64,000 bases of DNA from Poriferisodalis sp965198245 (GTDB lineage Bacteria; Actinomycetota; Acidimicrobiia; Acidimicrobiales; Poriferisodalaceae). The stretch covers positions 310,001 to 374,000 of the forward strand of contig NZ_OZ240249.1 in assembly GCF_965198245.1 (NCBI RefSeq). The letters run 5' to 3'. Positions 24,431-33,292 of this stretch are shown in pieces. Position 1 is the stretch's first letter. The number at the start of each line of letters is the position of its first letter. The position numbers and the translations under genes were made by a program. Under the pieces are notes generated by a model. That model searched no databases and had not been told where the DNA came from. It saw only the letters and a program-made list of their open reading frames with translations.

Positions 24431-25444
24431 GTGACCTACCGGGCTGAGTACATCTGGACCGACGGCACCGAGCCCACGGTCGAAGTGCGTTCCAAGACGA
24501 AGGTCCTTGCCGACGGCGAAGAGCCGGGCATCTGGGGATTTGACGGTTCCAGTACGAACCAGGCTGAAGGCAGCGACTCCGACGTCGTGCTGCAGCCCGT
24601 CTACACCTGCCCCGATCCGCTGCGCGGCGGCAACGACATCATGGTGATGTGCGAGACCCTCCTGCCCGAGACGTTGGAGCCGCACCCCACCAACATGCGG
24701 GCCAAGCTGCGGGCAATTCTCGACAAGTACGGCGATCAAGACTTCTGGTTCGGACTCGAGCAGGAATACACCATGCTCGACCCGGTCACGAAGTGGCCCT
24801 CTGGCTTTCCGCCGAACGGCTTCCCCGGTCCCCAAGGGCCCTACTACTGCGGTGTCGGTGCGCTGCGCATCCACGGCCGCGATGTGGTCGAGCAGCACAC
24901 CACCTGGTGCATCGACGCGGGCCTGGCCATCTCGGGCACCAACGCCGAGGTCATGCCCGGGCAGTGGGAGTTCCAGATCGGCCCGGTCGACGCCCTCACC
25001 GTGGGCGATGAGATCTGGCTGGCTCGCTACCTGCTGTACCGCGCCGGTGAGGAGCACCAGATCGAGATCAGCCTTGCTGCCAAGCCCATGCAGGGCGACT
25101 GGAACGGCGCCGGCATGCACACCAACGTGTCCACCAAGGCCATGCGCGAGAACTACGAGGCAGTGGTGAAGGCGGCCGAGTCGCTGGGCGCCCCTGGCAA
25201 GCCCGAGGAGCACATCGTCGGCTACGGCCACGGCATCGAGCTGCGCCTGACCGGCGAGCACGAGACCGAGCGCTACGACACGTTCAGCTACGGCGTGTCC
25301 GACCGTGGCGCCTCGGTGCGCATCCCCTGGCAGGTCCATCAGGAAGGCAAGGGCTACATCGAGGATCGCCGGCCGAACGCCAACGCCGATCCCTACGTGG
25401 TGACTGCGCTGCTGAGCCAGACCATCGGCGAAGTTCTCGCCTGA
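24431..25444 (+). CDS. glnII: Glutamine synthetase type II (eukaryotic-type)
   Basis: 337 residues from the GTG at 24431, with ggag six bases upstream. The protein shows Y-I-W-T-D-G, W-G-F-D-G-S-S-T, F-G-L-E-Q-E-Y, G-P-Y-Y-C-G-V-G, N-A-E-V-M-P-G-Q-W-E-F-Q-I-G, and G-A-G-M-H-T-N-V-S, all of the decameric GSII class found in plants and in actinobacteria such as Streptomyces. It uses the same reaction as GSI. Its separate promoter region carries three 16-bp repeats. The two synthetases with glnR form a nitrogen-assimilation block. Confidence 0.95.
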   Translation: MTYRAEYIWTDGTEPTVEVRSKTKVLADGEEPGIWGFDGSSTNQAEGSDSDVVLQPVYTCPDPLRGGNDIMVMCETLLPETLEPHPTNMRAKLRAILDKYGDQDFWFGLEQEYTMLDPVTKWPSGFPPNGFPGPQGPYYCGVGALRIHGRDVVEQHTTWCIDAGLAISGTNAEVMPGQWEFQIGPVDALTVGDEIWLARYLLYRAGEEHQIEISLAAKPMQGDWNGAGMHTNVSTKAMRENYEAVVKAAESLGAPGKPEEHIVGYGHGIELRLTGEHETERYDTFSYGVSDRGASVRIPWQVHQEGKGYIEDRRPNANADPYVVTALLSQTIGEVLA

Positions 25445-25453
25445 TCTGACGCC

Positions 25454-27304
25454 CTAGCGGTAGAAGTTCGTGATCGGCATGCGCCGATCCTTGCCGAAGC
25501 TCTTCGCTGTGATACGAGGACCAGGCGGCGACTGACGGCGCTTGTACTCGGCGATGTCGACGAGCCGTGTCACGCGGTGCACGAGCTCGGCGTCGGCGCT
25601 GAGCTCTTCGGCAACGTCGATCAACTCGGCGGCGCTGAGGTCGCCTTCCACGTAGGCCTCTACCAGCGGGTCCAGCAGCTCGTAGGGCGGCAGGCTCTGG
25701 TCGTCGCGCTGGTCGGGCCGCAGCTCCGCTGACGGCGGCTTGGTCAGGCAGGCCTGCGGGATGCGCTCGCCGTCGCCCTGTCGGTTGCGCCATTCGCACA
25801 GCTCGTACACCACCAGCTTGGGCACGTCGGAGATGACGGCGTACGCGCCGGCGGTGTCCCCGTACAGCGTCGTGTAGCCGACCGACGTCTCGGTCTTGTT
25901 GCCGGTTGTCAGCACCAGCCAGCCGAACCGGTTTGACAGCGCCATCAGCAGCACGCCGCGGATGCGGCTCTGAAGGTTCTGATCGGTGAGATCTGCGGCA
26001 GCTCGGTCGGCGGTTGAGCCGACGTCAGCAGCTCGGTCGGCGGTTGAGCCGACGTCGGCAGCTCGGTCGGCGGTTGAGCCGACGTCGGCAGCTCGGTCGG
26101 CGGCTGAACTGTCGTCGCCGGGGTTGGCGCCCTCGAGCATCCCGGCCAGGGCTGCGTGCGCGGGCTCGATTGGCACGGTTCTGAAGTCGATGCCCAGGTT
26201 GGCGGCGAGCTGGGCGGCGTCCGTGCGAGATCCGTCGCTCGAATAGCGCGACGGCATGGAGACGCCGTGGACGTGTTCGGGGCCCAGTGCGTCGGTGGCG
26301 ATGGCAGCCACAGCGCTCGAGTCGATGCCGCCGGACAGTCCGACGGCAACGTCGGTGAAGCCGTTCTTGCGGACGTAATCGCGCGTCGCAACCACCAGCG
26401 CCAGCCACACCTCTTCCAGCGGGTCCAGCGTTGGCGCCAGCACGCTCTGCGCCCCGTCATCGCCGGGCGATGGGGAACGCTGGGCATCTCCGATGTCCAG
26501 ATCGCACACGGCAACCTTTTCGGCGAAGGCGGGAAGCCGGCACACGACGCTGCCGTCCGCGTCGGTCACGAACGAGCTGCCGTCGAAGACCAGCTCGTCC
26601 TGCCCGCCCACCTGGTTGACGTAGACGACCGGAACGCCAAGCGCCGAAGCACGGGTCCGAGCGACCGCCTCCCGGTCGGCTTGCTTGCCGCGCCGGTACG
26701 GCGACCCGTTCAGGTTCACCAACAGCTGCGCGCCCATGGCAACTTGCGCGAGCGCCGGACTGGTGTCGGCCTCGCCCCCGATGATCGAGGGCAGCCCACC
26801 GTCGTCGGTGGCGGCGTCAGCAGTCCGCGGCGGCCCCCACAGGTCTTCGCACACCGAGACACCGACACGGACATCGCCGATCTCCAGCAATGGTCCCGCC
26901 TCGGTGCCGGACACGAAGTAGCGCTGCTCGTCAAACACTGAGTAGTTGGGCAGCAGATGCTTGCGAAACACGCCGCGCACCTCGCCGTCCCAGCACATCG
27001 CAGCGGAGTTCCACAACCGCACCGGGCCGGCCTGCCCGCTGTCCTCAGGGAAGCCCACTACCGCGGGCACCTTCCCCGTGCCCTCAGCGATCCGCTCCAG
27101 CGCCCGTGCAGCGCCCTCCACGAATGCCGGCTTGAGCAACAGGTCTTCTGGCGGGTAGCCAGTCACCGTCAGCTCGCTGAACACCACCACCTGCGCGCCC
27201 AGCTCCACAGCCTCGTCGTAGGCCGCCAGAACCATCTCCGCGTTCCCGTCAAGGTCCCCTAGCCGAAGGTTCAACTGCGCCAACCCCAAACGCACCCGAG
27301 CCAT
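25454..27304 (-). CDS. nadE: Glutamine-dependent NAD+ synthetase with a repeat insertion
   Basis: 616 residues from the ATG at 27304. Residues 1-270 are a nitrilase-fold glutaminase with the Glu-Lys-Cys triad visible in S-E-L-T-V-T-G-Y, R-K-x-L-L-P and S-V-C-E-D-L-W. From about 290 comes the synthetase domain with G-L-S-G-G-I-D-S-S and the later T-G-N-K-T-E-T-S-V-G-Y. It amidates deamido-NAD using glutamine, and sits near the glutamine synthetases. Between these motifs, near residues 400-435, is an insertion of three exact copies of A-A-D-V-G-S-T-A-D-R plus a diverged fourth. The insertion keeps the frame and lies in a loop before the D-Q-N-L-Q-S-R-I-R-G helix. Confidence 0.9.
   Translation of the reverse strand: MARVRLGLAQLNLRLGDLDGNAEMVLAAYDEAVELGAQVVVFSELTVTGYPPEDLLLKPAFVEGAARALERIAEGTGKVPAVVGFPEDSGQAGPVRLWNSAAMCWDGEVRGVFRKHLLPNYSVFDEQRYFVSGTEAGPLLEIGDVRVGVSVCEDLWGPPRTADAATDDGGLPSIIGGEADTSPALAQVAMGAQLLVNLNGSPYRRGKQADREAVARTRASALGVPVVYVNQVGGQDELVFDGSSFVTDADGSVVCRLPAFAEKVAVCDLDIGDAQRSPSPGDDGAQSVLAPTLDPLEEVWLALVVATRDYVRKNGFTDVAVGLSGGIDSSAVAAIATDALGPEHVHGVSMPSRYSSDGSRTDAAQLAANLGIDFRTVPIEPAHAALAGMLEGANPGDDSSAADRAADVGSTADRAADVGSTADRAADVGSTADRAAADLTDQNLQSRIRGVLLMALSNRFGWLVLTTGNKTETSVGYTTLYGDTAGAYAVISDVPKLVVYELCEWRNRQGDGERIPQACLTKPPSAELRPDQRDDQSLPPYELLDPLVEAYVEGDLSAAELIDVAEELSADAELVHRVTRLVDIAEYKRRQSPPGPRITAKSFGKDRRMPITNFYR
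25998..26117 (-). repeat. 30-bp tandem repeats inside nadE (three exact, one diverged)
   Basis: The 30-base unit beginning gcagctcggtcggcggttga starts at 25998, 26028 and 26058, with a diverged copy at 26088. It encodes a ten-residue acidic repeat and stays in frame. Confidence 0.9.
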
Positions 27305-27462
27305 AAGCCAAACCCTACGCTCACCCCCCAACCCCACCACTCGAGCGCGACGTGTCGCGCGGAGGTATCGGCGATGGACGTGGGTACGCTGCGCCGTCAC
27401 CGGGGGACGCTGTGGCGGCTACCGGCTTGGTAGCAGCGGGGGACGACCAGCGAGGTGGTGTA

Positions 27463-28413
27463 GTGGCCAAAGAGAGGGTCGAACGTGACGAGGAAGATCT
27501 CGTCCGCCTGTACCTGACCGATATAGGCCAGTACCCCCTGCTGAACAAGGACGACGAGGTCCGGCTCGCCCAGCAGATCGAAAAGGGCATCGCCGCCAAG
27601 GAGTCCCTCGAGTCCGACAGCGCCTTGGCGAATTCGAAGCTGTCGAGCGCCCAGCGCCGCCGCCTGATCCGCTCCCAGCAGCAAGGCGCCCGCGCCGAGC
27701 GCACGTTCGTCCAGTCGAATCTGCGGCTGGTGGTGTCGATCGCGAAGAAGTACCAGGCATCGGGGCTGCCGCTGCTCGATCTCATTCAGGAAGGCAACTT
27801 GGGCCTCATGCACGCGGTCGAGAAGTTCGACTGGCGCAAGGGCTTCAAGTTCTCGACCTATGCGACGTGGTGGATCCGCCAGGCGATCACCCGTGGCATT
27901 GCCAACACCGGTCGCACCATCCGGCTGCCGGTGCACGCGGGCGACACGCTGGCGCGCCTGCAGAAGGCCCGTTCCCGGCTCGAGCTGAAGTACGGCCGTC
28001 CCGCCACGCTCGGCGAGTTGGCGATCGAAGTCGACATGCCCGAGCAGAAGGTGACTGAGGCGCTGCGGTTCGCTGCCGAGCCGCTGTCGCTGTCGGAGCC
28101 GCTGCGCGAAGACAGCGACGCCGAGCTGGGCGATGTCGTCGAGGACCGCGCGGCCGAGTCGCCGTTCGAGGTGGCGGCCACCACGCTGCTGCCCAGCGAG
28201 ATCGTGCGACTGCTGTCGCCGCTGGACGAGCGCGAACGCGAGATCCTCAAGCTGCGCTACGGCCTCGACCGGGGCGAGCCCCGCACGCTCGAGGAGGTGG
28301 GCGAGCATTTCCAGCTCACCCGCGAGCGCATCCGCCAGATCGAGGCGCGGGCGATGTCCAAGCTCCGCCATCCCAGCACCGACACGGGCGCTCGCGACCT
28401 GCTGTCGGTGTAG
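27463..28413 (+). CDS. Principal-type RNA polymerase sigma factor (group 1/2)
   Basis: 316 residues from the GTG at 27463, which follows a gaggtgg. Region 1.2 (D-L-V-R-L-Y-L-T-D-I-G), region 2 (N-L-R-L-V-V-S-I-A-K-K-Y, L-I-Q-E-G-N-L-G-L, F-S-T-Y-A-T-W-W-I-R-Q-A-I), region 3 (R-L-P-V-H) and region 4 (R-E-R-I-R-Q-I-E) are all present. The long acidic N-terminus of the RpoD/HrdB housekeeping factor is absent, so it may be a HrdA/SigB-like group 2 factor; a full-length housekeeping factor may be elsewhere. The 59 residues of region 1.1 kind are short. Confidence 0.9.
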   Translation: MAKERVERDEEDLVRLYLTDIGQYPLLNKDDEVRLAQQIEKGIAAKESLESDSALANSKLSSAQRRRLIRSQQQGARAERTFVQSNLRLVVSIAKKYQASGLPLLDLIQEGNLGLMHAVEKFDWRKGFKFSTYATWWIRQAITRGIANTGRTIRLPVHAGDTLARLQKARSRLELKYGRPATLGELAIEVDMPEQKVTEALRFAAEPLSLSEPLREDSDAELGDVVEDRAAESPFEVAATTLLPSEIVRLLSPLDEREREILKLRYGLDRGEPRTLEEVGEHFQLTRERIRQIEARAMSKLRHPSTDTGARDLLSV

Positions 28414-28461
28414 GCAGCGCAGCTTCCGCACCGGAAGCGTCGGCACCGGACGCCGCTGTCG

Positions 28462-29346
28462 ATGGCAAGCGCCGAAGCAGTCCCTGAATTCGACAACCTG
28501 TCAGCATTCGACAACCTGTCAGCGGCACCCGTGCATCAGGTGCTGCTCTGCGGGGACATCCACAGCAATGCCGAGGTCGCGGCTCGGGTGTCGGCCGCAG
28601 CGCTCGACGAGGGCTGCGCGGTTGTGCTGCAGGTCGGCGACCTGGGGTGGCGCCCAGGCGACGAACGCAGTGCCGAGATGTGCGAGGCGGTGGCCGGCGG
28701 CGGCGTGCCATGGGTCTTCATTGACGGGAATCATGAGCACCTCGGGGACTTGGCGTCGCGGGCGGCGCCGCACCGCAGCCAGCGCTCGCCAGGCGGCTTC
28801 GATCCCGATCCCGACGGGCTGTGGGGGCCGACGGAACCGATCCTGATTGCTCCCATGCTGTGGTGGGCTGCTCGAGGCTCACGCTGGACGTGGCGCGGCA
28901 CGAGATTCGGCGCGTTGGGCGGTGCGTGGTCGCCCGGCTGGCACTATCGCCAGCGGGGCTGGCGTTGGTTCCCGAGAGAGACGATCAGCCGGCGAGACCT
29001 CGACGCGTTGGGCGACGAGCCGCTGGACGTGCTGGTGTGCCACGACGTTCCCGCCCGCGAACTCGTCGGGGAGGGATCGGGGTTCGCACGCCGAGGCGAT
29101 ACCCAGATCGGCGAGGCGAACAGCACCCAGGTACGCACGGCAGCTCGGCGCACCGGGGCCCGGCTGGTCGTGCACGGCCACTGGCACGTCGGTCACTTGT
29201 CGTTGTTCGACACGGGGCGGACGGAGCTGACCGAGGTGGTGGGCCTGGCAGCGAACGGCGAGCCGGGCAGCCTGGCCGTGCTCGATCCAGTGACGCTGCA
29301 AGTGCGATCAGCAGGTCCTGACGGCGCGGGAAGCCGGCAGCGCTAG
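28462..29346 (+). CDS. Calcineurin-like metallophosphoesterase
   Basis: 294 residues. The metal-binding motifs occur in order: G-D-I-H at about residue 31, G-D-L-G at about 58, G-N-H-E at about 88, then C-H-D-V-P, and G-H-W-H at about 238. These define the calcineurin-type superfamily, which hydrolyses phosphoesters with two metals. The first 20 residues contain a repeated D-N-L-S-A and may be a linker or lie before the real start (ATG 28462). Substrate is not evident. It follows the sigma factor by 48 bases and could be co-transcribed. Confidence 0.85.
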   Translation: MASAEAVPEFDNLSAFDNLSAAPVHQVLLCGDIHSNAEVAARVSAAALDEGCAVVLQVGDLGWRPGDERSAEMCEAVAGGGVPWVFIDGNHEHLGDLASRAAPHRSQRSPGGFDPDPDGLWGPTEPILIAPMLWWAARGSRWTWRGTRFGALGGAWSPGWHYRQRGWRWFPRETISRRDLDALGDEPLDVLVCHDVPARELVGEGSGFARRGDTQIGEANSTQVRTAARRTGARLVVHGHWHVGHLSLFDTGRTELTEVVGLAANGEPGSLAVLDPVTLQVRSAGPDGAGSRQR

Positions 29347-29402
29347 CTCACGGCGACGGTCTGGTTCTTGCGGCACGCGCCCCCACGGGCGCGGCGGTTG
29401 GC

Positions 29403-29477
29403 TCAGGCCTCGCTGAGGCGCCGAACCACGATGACAATCAGGGCGCCGACGATCACGGCGAGCAACAGCTTCTTCAT
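29403..29477 (-). CDS. 24-residue membrane peptide
   Basis: The frame M-K-K-L-L-L-A-V-I-V-G-A-L-I-V-I-V-V-R-R-L-S-E-A is a single hydrophobic helix flanked by basic residues, with aggac nine bases before the ATG at 29477. It resembles the start of small single-span actinobacterial proteins of the DLW-39 kind but lacks that C-terminal motif. It is supported only by composition and RBS. Confidence 0.4.
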   Translation of the reverse strand: MKKLLLAVIVGALIVIVVRRLSEA

Positions 29478-29566
29478 GGTGCATCGTCCTCTGTGACGAG
29501 TGGGCCGAAGTCATCGGCTCAGCGAATGCTACGCGCACATTTTCCGAACACGGCGCGCGGCTCGAT

Positions 29567-29662
29567 TGGCGGAGGTGGACGGGAATCGAACCCGCCGGAC
29601 GGGGATCACCCGTCCCGCCCGCTTTGAAGGCGGGGGAGCCCACCAGGCGCTCAGACACCTCC
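29567..29662 (-). tRNA. selC: tRNA-Sec (anticodon TCA)
   Basis: On the minus strand the acceptor GGAGGTG pairs with CACCTCC, discriminator G, and CCA is encoded (29567-29569). The anticodon stem CCCGC/GCGGG holds the loop CTTCAAA, so the anticodon is TCA. The variable arm is long (GGACGGG-TGAT-CCCGTCC) and the T-loop is TTCGATT. Length with CCA is 96, as expected for selenocysteine tRNA. It lies 17 kb from selA/selB; selD is not in the window. Confidence 0.94.
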
Positions 29663-29813
29663 GTCGGTCATCTTTGCCCACCTTCGCGCCCCGCGCCAGC
29701 GGCCAAGCCCACTCGTGCTCGTCGGAAAATCAATTGATCGCGCCCCTGGGTATCGGCCAAGGTCATATCTCATTATGAATTTCATGTGTTTTCTCTGATT
29801 TTCAGGAGCATCA

Positions 29814-30446
29814 ATGATCTATGCCTATGTGGGTGCGAAGGGCGGTGTCGGCAATACCGTGACGGCCCTGCTGGCTGCGAGCAGTGCCAAGCGCGCCGGT
29901 CGCGATGTCGTGCTGGTCGATCTCACCGGCGACTTCGGTGTGGTGCTGGGCACAGCGCCCGATTTGCCGGGAATCGCCGAGTGGACCGCGGCGGAAGAAC
30001 TGTCATTGGGCGCGGCGTCGGCGCTGGCGGTCGATGTCGCGCCCGGGGTCAGCTTGTTGCCGCGCGGCAGCGGCGAGATCGACGACGCTCGGCTCGGAAC
30101 CCTGTGGTCGCTGCTCGCTGGCAAGCCACGGGTCAACATCATCGACGCGGGTCGCGGCCGGGCGGCGCTCGACCGGGTGGAGGGGCCGCGAGTGCGGCGG
30201 CTGCTCACGATGACCTGCTGCTACCAGGCGCTGCACCGTGCACGCGATGTCGTGGCTGAGGTTGACGACGTGATCGTGCTGACCGACACGCAGCGTGCGC
30301 TGGGCCTCGCCGACATCGAGGCCGCATTGGGACGTCATGCCGATGCCGTCGTGGCGGTCGATCGCTCGATCTCGCGTTGGGCCGATGCGGGACTGCTGCT
30401 CGACCGTTGCGCGAAGTCGGCGCGATCGCTGGATGCGTTCTTGTGA
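29814..30446 (+). CDS. tadZ: TadZ/CpaE-like ATPase of a Tad pilus locus
   Basis: 210 residues, ATG at 29814 behind caggag. It is a MinD/ParA-like protein: Y-V-G-A-K-G-G-V-G-N-T-V-T at residues 5-17, D-L-T-G-D-F-G-V-V-L-G at about 41, and T-D-T-Q-R-A later. The second lysine of the deviant Walker A (K-G-G-x-G-K-T) is Asn here, so ATP hydrolysis may be weak or lost, as in several TadZ proteins. TadZ positions the Tad secretion machine at the pole or septum. Its stop overlaps the start of the tadA gene (GTGA). Confidence 0.75.
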   Translation: MIYAYVGAKGGVGNTVTALLAASSAKRAGRDVVLVDLTGDFGVVLGTAPDLPGIAEWTAAEELSLGAASALAVDVAPGVSLLPRGSGEIDDARLGTLWSLLAGKPRVNIIDAGRGRAALDRVEGPRVRRLLTMTCCYQALHRARDVVAEVDDVIVLTDTQRALGLADIEAALGRHADAVVAVDRSISRWADAGLLLDRCAKSARSLDAFL

Positions 30447-31567
30447 ATCGCATGGCGCGGACTGTGGGGCGACATCCGGCAAGCAGGGCGCCGTCGAGCA
30501 GAGCCTTTGTGGAGGAGATCCACGAACGGTTCCTGCCGACGCCGGCGCCCGAGGCCCGTGACGTCGCGGCCGCTGTGGACATCGCGGCACCGCTGCTCGA
30601 CCGCAACCACGCTGCCGAGCTGGTGTCCGAAGTGCTGGCCCGCCTTGCGGGCATCGGCCCGCTCGCGCAGATCTGGGGCGATGACGAGGTGACCGAGGTG
30701 ATGATCAACGGCCCCGGCCCGATCGTCATCGAGCGGCGCGGCCGCCTGTCGACGTTGGGTTCGATCAGCGCCGCCGAGGTGCACCGCCTTGTCGAGTACC
30801 TGCTGGGGCCGACGGGGCGCCGCGTCGACCGTCGCCTTCCCATGGTGGACGTACGGCTCGACGACCGCACGCGCTGCCACATCGCCGTGCCGCCGGTTGC
30901 GGTGGACGGCCCGTACATCACGCTGCGCCGTTTCCCCGCCGACGTCCGCCACCTCAGCGAGTTGGCACGTCCGGCTGATGTCGAATATCTGCATCGTCTT
31001 GTGGCTGAACGAGCCAATCTGATCGTCTTCGGCCCCACCAGCACCGGTAAGACCTCTCTGCTGGCGAGTTTGCTGGCCACGGTCGCCGACCGGGAGCGCC
31101 TCGTTGTCGTCGAGGAAGCAGCGGAGCTGCCCCGGCTGGGCGTCAGCACGGTGCGCCTCGAAGGCCAGCCGCCGAACGTCGACGGGGTCGGAGCGGTGAC
31201 GATGGCCGAGTTGGTGGCAGCGGCGCTGCGGATGCGACCCGACCGTCTGGTGATCGGCGAAGTGCGCGGCCCCGAAGCAGCGGCGCTGCTGCAAGCCCTC
31301 ACGACCGGCCACCGCGGCTCGGTGTCAACCCTGCACGCCGACGATCCCGCGCATGCGCTGTGGCGGCTCGAACAGCTTGCTCGAACCGGTGGCGCAGTCG
31401 GCGACGTCGGCGCGCACATCGCGTCGGTCCTCGACGGTCTCATTCACATGAGTCGCGCTCCCGAGGGGCGCCGGACGGTCATAGCCATCTACGAGGTGCG
31501 AAACGACGGCTCGCTGCAGCGAACTGCTGGGTTGGACATGACGGCGCGCGTGGCTGCGGCCGTGTGA
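30443..31567 (+). CDS. tadA: TadA/CpaF secretion ATPase
   Basis: 374 residues from the GTG at 30443, which overlaps the tadZ stop; ATG 30452 is a possible alternative. It has V-M-I-N-G-P-G-P-I, the Walker A F-G-P-T-S-T-G-K-T-S-L-L, an acidic Walker B (V-I-G-E-V-R-G-P-E) and the T-T-G-H-R-G-S-V-S-T-L-H-A segment. These define the type II/IV secretion ATPase family that powers Flp pilus assembly. All motifs are intact. Confidence 0.92.
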   Translation: MNRMARTVGRHPASRAPSSRAFVEEIHERFLPTPAPEARDVAAAVDIAAPLLDRNHAAELVSEVLARLAGIGPLAQIWGDDEVTEVMINGPGPIVIERRGRLSTLGSISAAEVHRLVEYLLGPTGRRVDRRLPMVDVRLDDRTRCHIAVPPVAVDGPYITLRRFPADVRHLSELARPADVEYLHRLVAERANLIVFGPTSTGKTSLLASLLATVADRERLVVVEEAAELPRLGVSTVRLEGQPPNVDGVGAVTMAELVAAALRMRPDRLVIGEVRGPEAAALLQALTTGHRGSVSTLHADDPAHALWRLEQLARTGGAVGDVGAHIASVLDGLIHMSRAPEGRRTVIAIYEVRNDGSLQRTAGLDMTARVAAAV

Positions 31568-31582
31568 TGAAAGCGGCTGAGC

Positions 31583-32221
31583 GTGCTGTTCGTACTGGTG
31601 CTGGCATGCGTGGGCGCGATCACGTCACCGGCGTTGCGCCAGTGGCTCCGCAAGCGCCGGCAACGGCGACGCGACCGGGCGGCGGTCGCATCCCGGTCGG
31701 CTCACATGGGCGACTACTGCGCTGGGGTGTCGCGCCGGCTGGGAGGCGGAGACACGCTGCTGCAGGCGCTGCGCGCCGCCGCCGGGGATGGCCCGATGTC
31801 GCCGCCGTTGGATCAGGTCTCGGCCGAGCACGAGCGTGGGGTCACGCTGAGCCGCGCCGTGCAGCGATGGGCGGTACGCGAGCAGACGTCCGAGGCGGCG
31901 CTGCTCTCGACGGCGGTGACGCTGGCCTCGGACCGGGTGGGGGCGCAGCCGCAGCTCTTCGACCATGTCGCTGCGACGGTCCGGGCGAGAGCCGACATAG
32001 CCGCCGAGGCTCGCGTCCACGCAGCGCAGGCCCGCGCTTCGGTCTGGGTTGTGGCGGCGTTGCCGTGGGCGGTCGCGCTCGCACTGCTGGCCGAAGGCGG
32101 TTCTGCCGCCCGAGTGCTCACGTCCACACCTCTGGGCTGGTTCTGCAGCGGCGCGGCGGCGCTGGCAGAGCTGGCGGGCGTGACGTGGATGCGCGCCACG
32201 GTCGCGCGGGCGATGCGATGA
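31583..32221 (+). CDS. tadB: TadB-like inner-membrane pilus assembly protein
   Basis: 212 residues, GTG at 31583. A basic first helix (L-F-V-L-V-L-A-C-V-G-A-I) and R-K-R-R-Q-R-R-R-D-R region precede a T2SF (GspF-like) domain (A-L-R-A-A-A-G-D) and a C-terminal helix pair. At 212 residues it is shorter than typical TadB, but it sits between tadA and a second T2SF protein. Its stop overlaps the next start (ATGA at 32218). Confidence 0.75.
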   Translation: MLFVLVLACVGAITSPALRQWLRKRRQRRRDRAAVASRSAHMGDYCAGVSRRLGGGDTLLQALRAAAGDGPMSPPLDQVSAEHERGVTLSRAVQRWAVREQTSEAALLSTAVTLASDRVGAQPQLFDHVAATVRARADIAAEARVHAAQARASVWVVAALPWAVALALLAEGGSAARVLTSTPLGWFCSGAAALAELAGVTWMRATVARAMR

Positions 32222-32982
32222 CGGGCCATGCGATGACGGGCCACTTGGCCGGGGTATGGAGCACGGCAGTTCTCGATGCCGCATTTGTCATCGGCCCGCT
32301 TGCGGACAGCCCCATCTTCAAGAGCGTCGTGCTGACCAATCCCGTCGTCGTGGGCGGTTTGGCTGCTGCGGCTGTGTGCTGGGGCGGCTTCATCACCCGG
32401 CCCGAGCCGGCACGCCGCCGCTCGATGCTGCTCGCAGCCACGGCGCGGCACACCGGGGGCGCGTTCATCACGGTGGACTCCCTCGCCAGCCACCCGGCCC
32501 GCTGGCTGGGCCTGGCGCGGTCGCGCCGTAGCGACGTTCCGCACCCCGATCGCGTGGCGGCGGAGTTGGGAGCCATCGTCGACGTGATGAACGTGGCCCT
32601 GGCGTCGGGGCTCTCGATCATGGCATCGCTGCAGCTCGCGCTCGCCCACCGTGACGCTGCGAGCCCGACAGGCCGCTGGCTTGCCGCACTGACCGCGCCC
32701 CATCGGCCGCTTGACGAAGCGCTGGACGAGTTCGGCCGCGCGTGTGGGCCCCGCGCGCGGGCCTTTGCCGCTGCGGTCACCGGCTCCATGCGTACTGGCA
32801 TTCCGCTGGCACCCGAGTTGGAGCGCCTCGGGCGGGAGCTGCGTTCCGACGTCCGCCGGCGTCTCGAGCGCAGGGTCCGGCGCCTGCCGGTGCTGCTGCT
32901 GTTCCCCCTCGTGCTGTGCGTGCTCCCGGCGCTCGGGCTGATCGCGATCGTGCCGGTGCTTGTCGCTGCGTTCGGTGCCTGA
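32218..32982 (+). CDS. tadC: TadC-like inner-membrane pilus assembly protein
   Basis: 254 residues, ATG 32218 overlapping the tadB stop. Membrane helices lie near residues 12-62 and 225-254. The core has E-L-G-A-I-V-D-V-M-N-V-A-L-A-S-G-L-S and A-V-T-G-S-M-R-T-G-I-P-L-A-P-E-L-E-R-L, the T2SF pattern. TadB and TadC form the platform that guides Flp pilin subunits. Gene order and overlaps make the assignment safe even though the sequence is diverged. Confidence 0.75.
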   Translation: MTGHAMTGHLAGVWSTAVLDAAFVIGPLADSPIFKSVVLTNPVVVGGLAAAAVCWGGFITRPEPARRRSMLLAATARHTGGAFITVDSLASHPARWLGLARSRRSDVPHPDRVAAELGAIVDVMNVALASGLSIMASLQLALAHRDAASPTGRWLAALTAPHRPLDEALDEFGRACGPRARAFAAAVTGSMRTGIPLAPELERLGRELRSDVRRRLERRVRRLPVLLLFPLVLCVLPALGLIAIVPVLVAAFGA

Positions 32983-33034
32983 TGCCCGCCACCCGCTTCG
33001 CCCCCAAACCAACCAGAAACCCAAAGGAGCTCCG

Positions 33035-33292
33035 ATGACGGAATTCTCGACCTCTCATCCGACCGCCCATCTGACTGCTGTGGCCCGCCGCCCGCCGCCG
33101 GTGCGTCGCACCCACCGGCTCACGCCGGTCGGTCAAGCCGACGAGGCCGGTCAGACCACCGCCGAGTACGCCCTGCTCACGGGTGCCATCGCGTTGCTGG
33201 TGGCGGCGGTCACGGCCTGGGCCACCACCACCGGCAAGATCGGCCGCCTGCTCGACGCGGTGTTCAATTACCTCACCAAGGCCATCTCCTGA
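33035..33292 (+). CDS. Flp-type pilin / small TadE-associated prepilin
   Basis: 85 residues from the ATG at 33035 with aaaggag upstream. A long N-terminal leader ends in an E-A-G-Q-T-T-A-E-Y-A-L-L segment, the prepilin G-x-x-x-x-E-Y cleavage motif, followed by a hydrophobic helix and a short tail. This fits the major Flp pilin or the DUF4244-type pilin-like protein of actinobacterial Tad loci. No prepilin peptidase gene is in the window. Confidence 0.75.
   Translation: MTEFSTSHPTAHLTAVARRPPPVRRTHRLTPVGQADEAGQTTAEYALLTGAIALLVAAVTAWATTTGKIGRLLDAVFNYLTKAIS

Noticed and set aside
25998..26117. CRISPR array in nadE
   Set aside because: The units are contiguous without spacers and stay in the reading frame of nadE.
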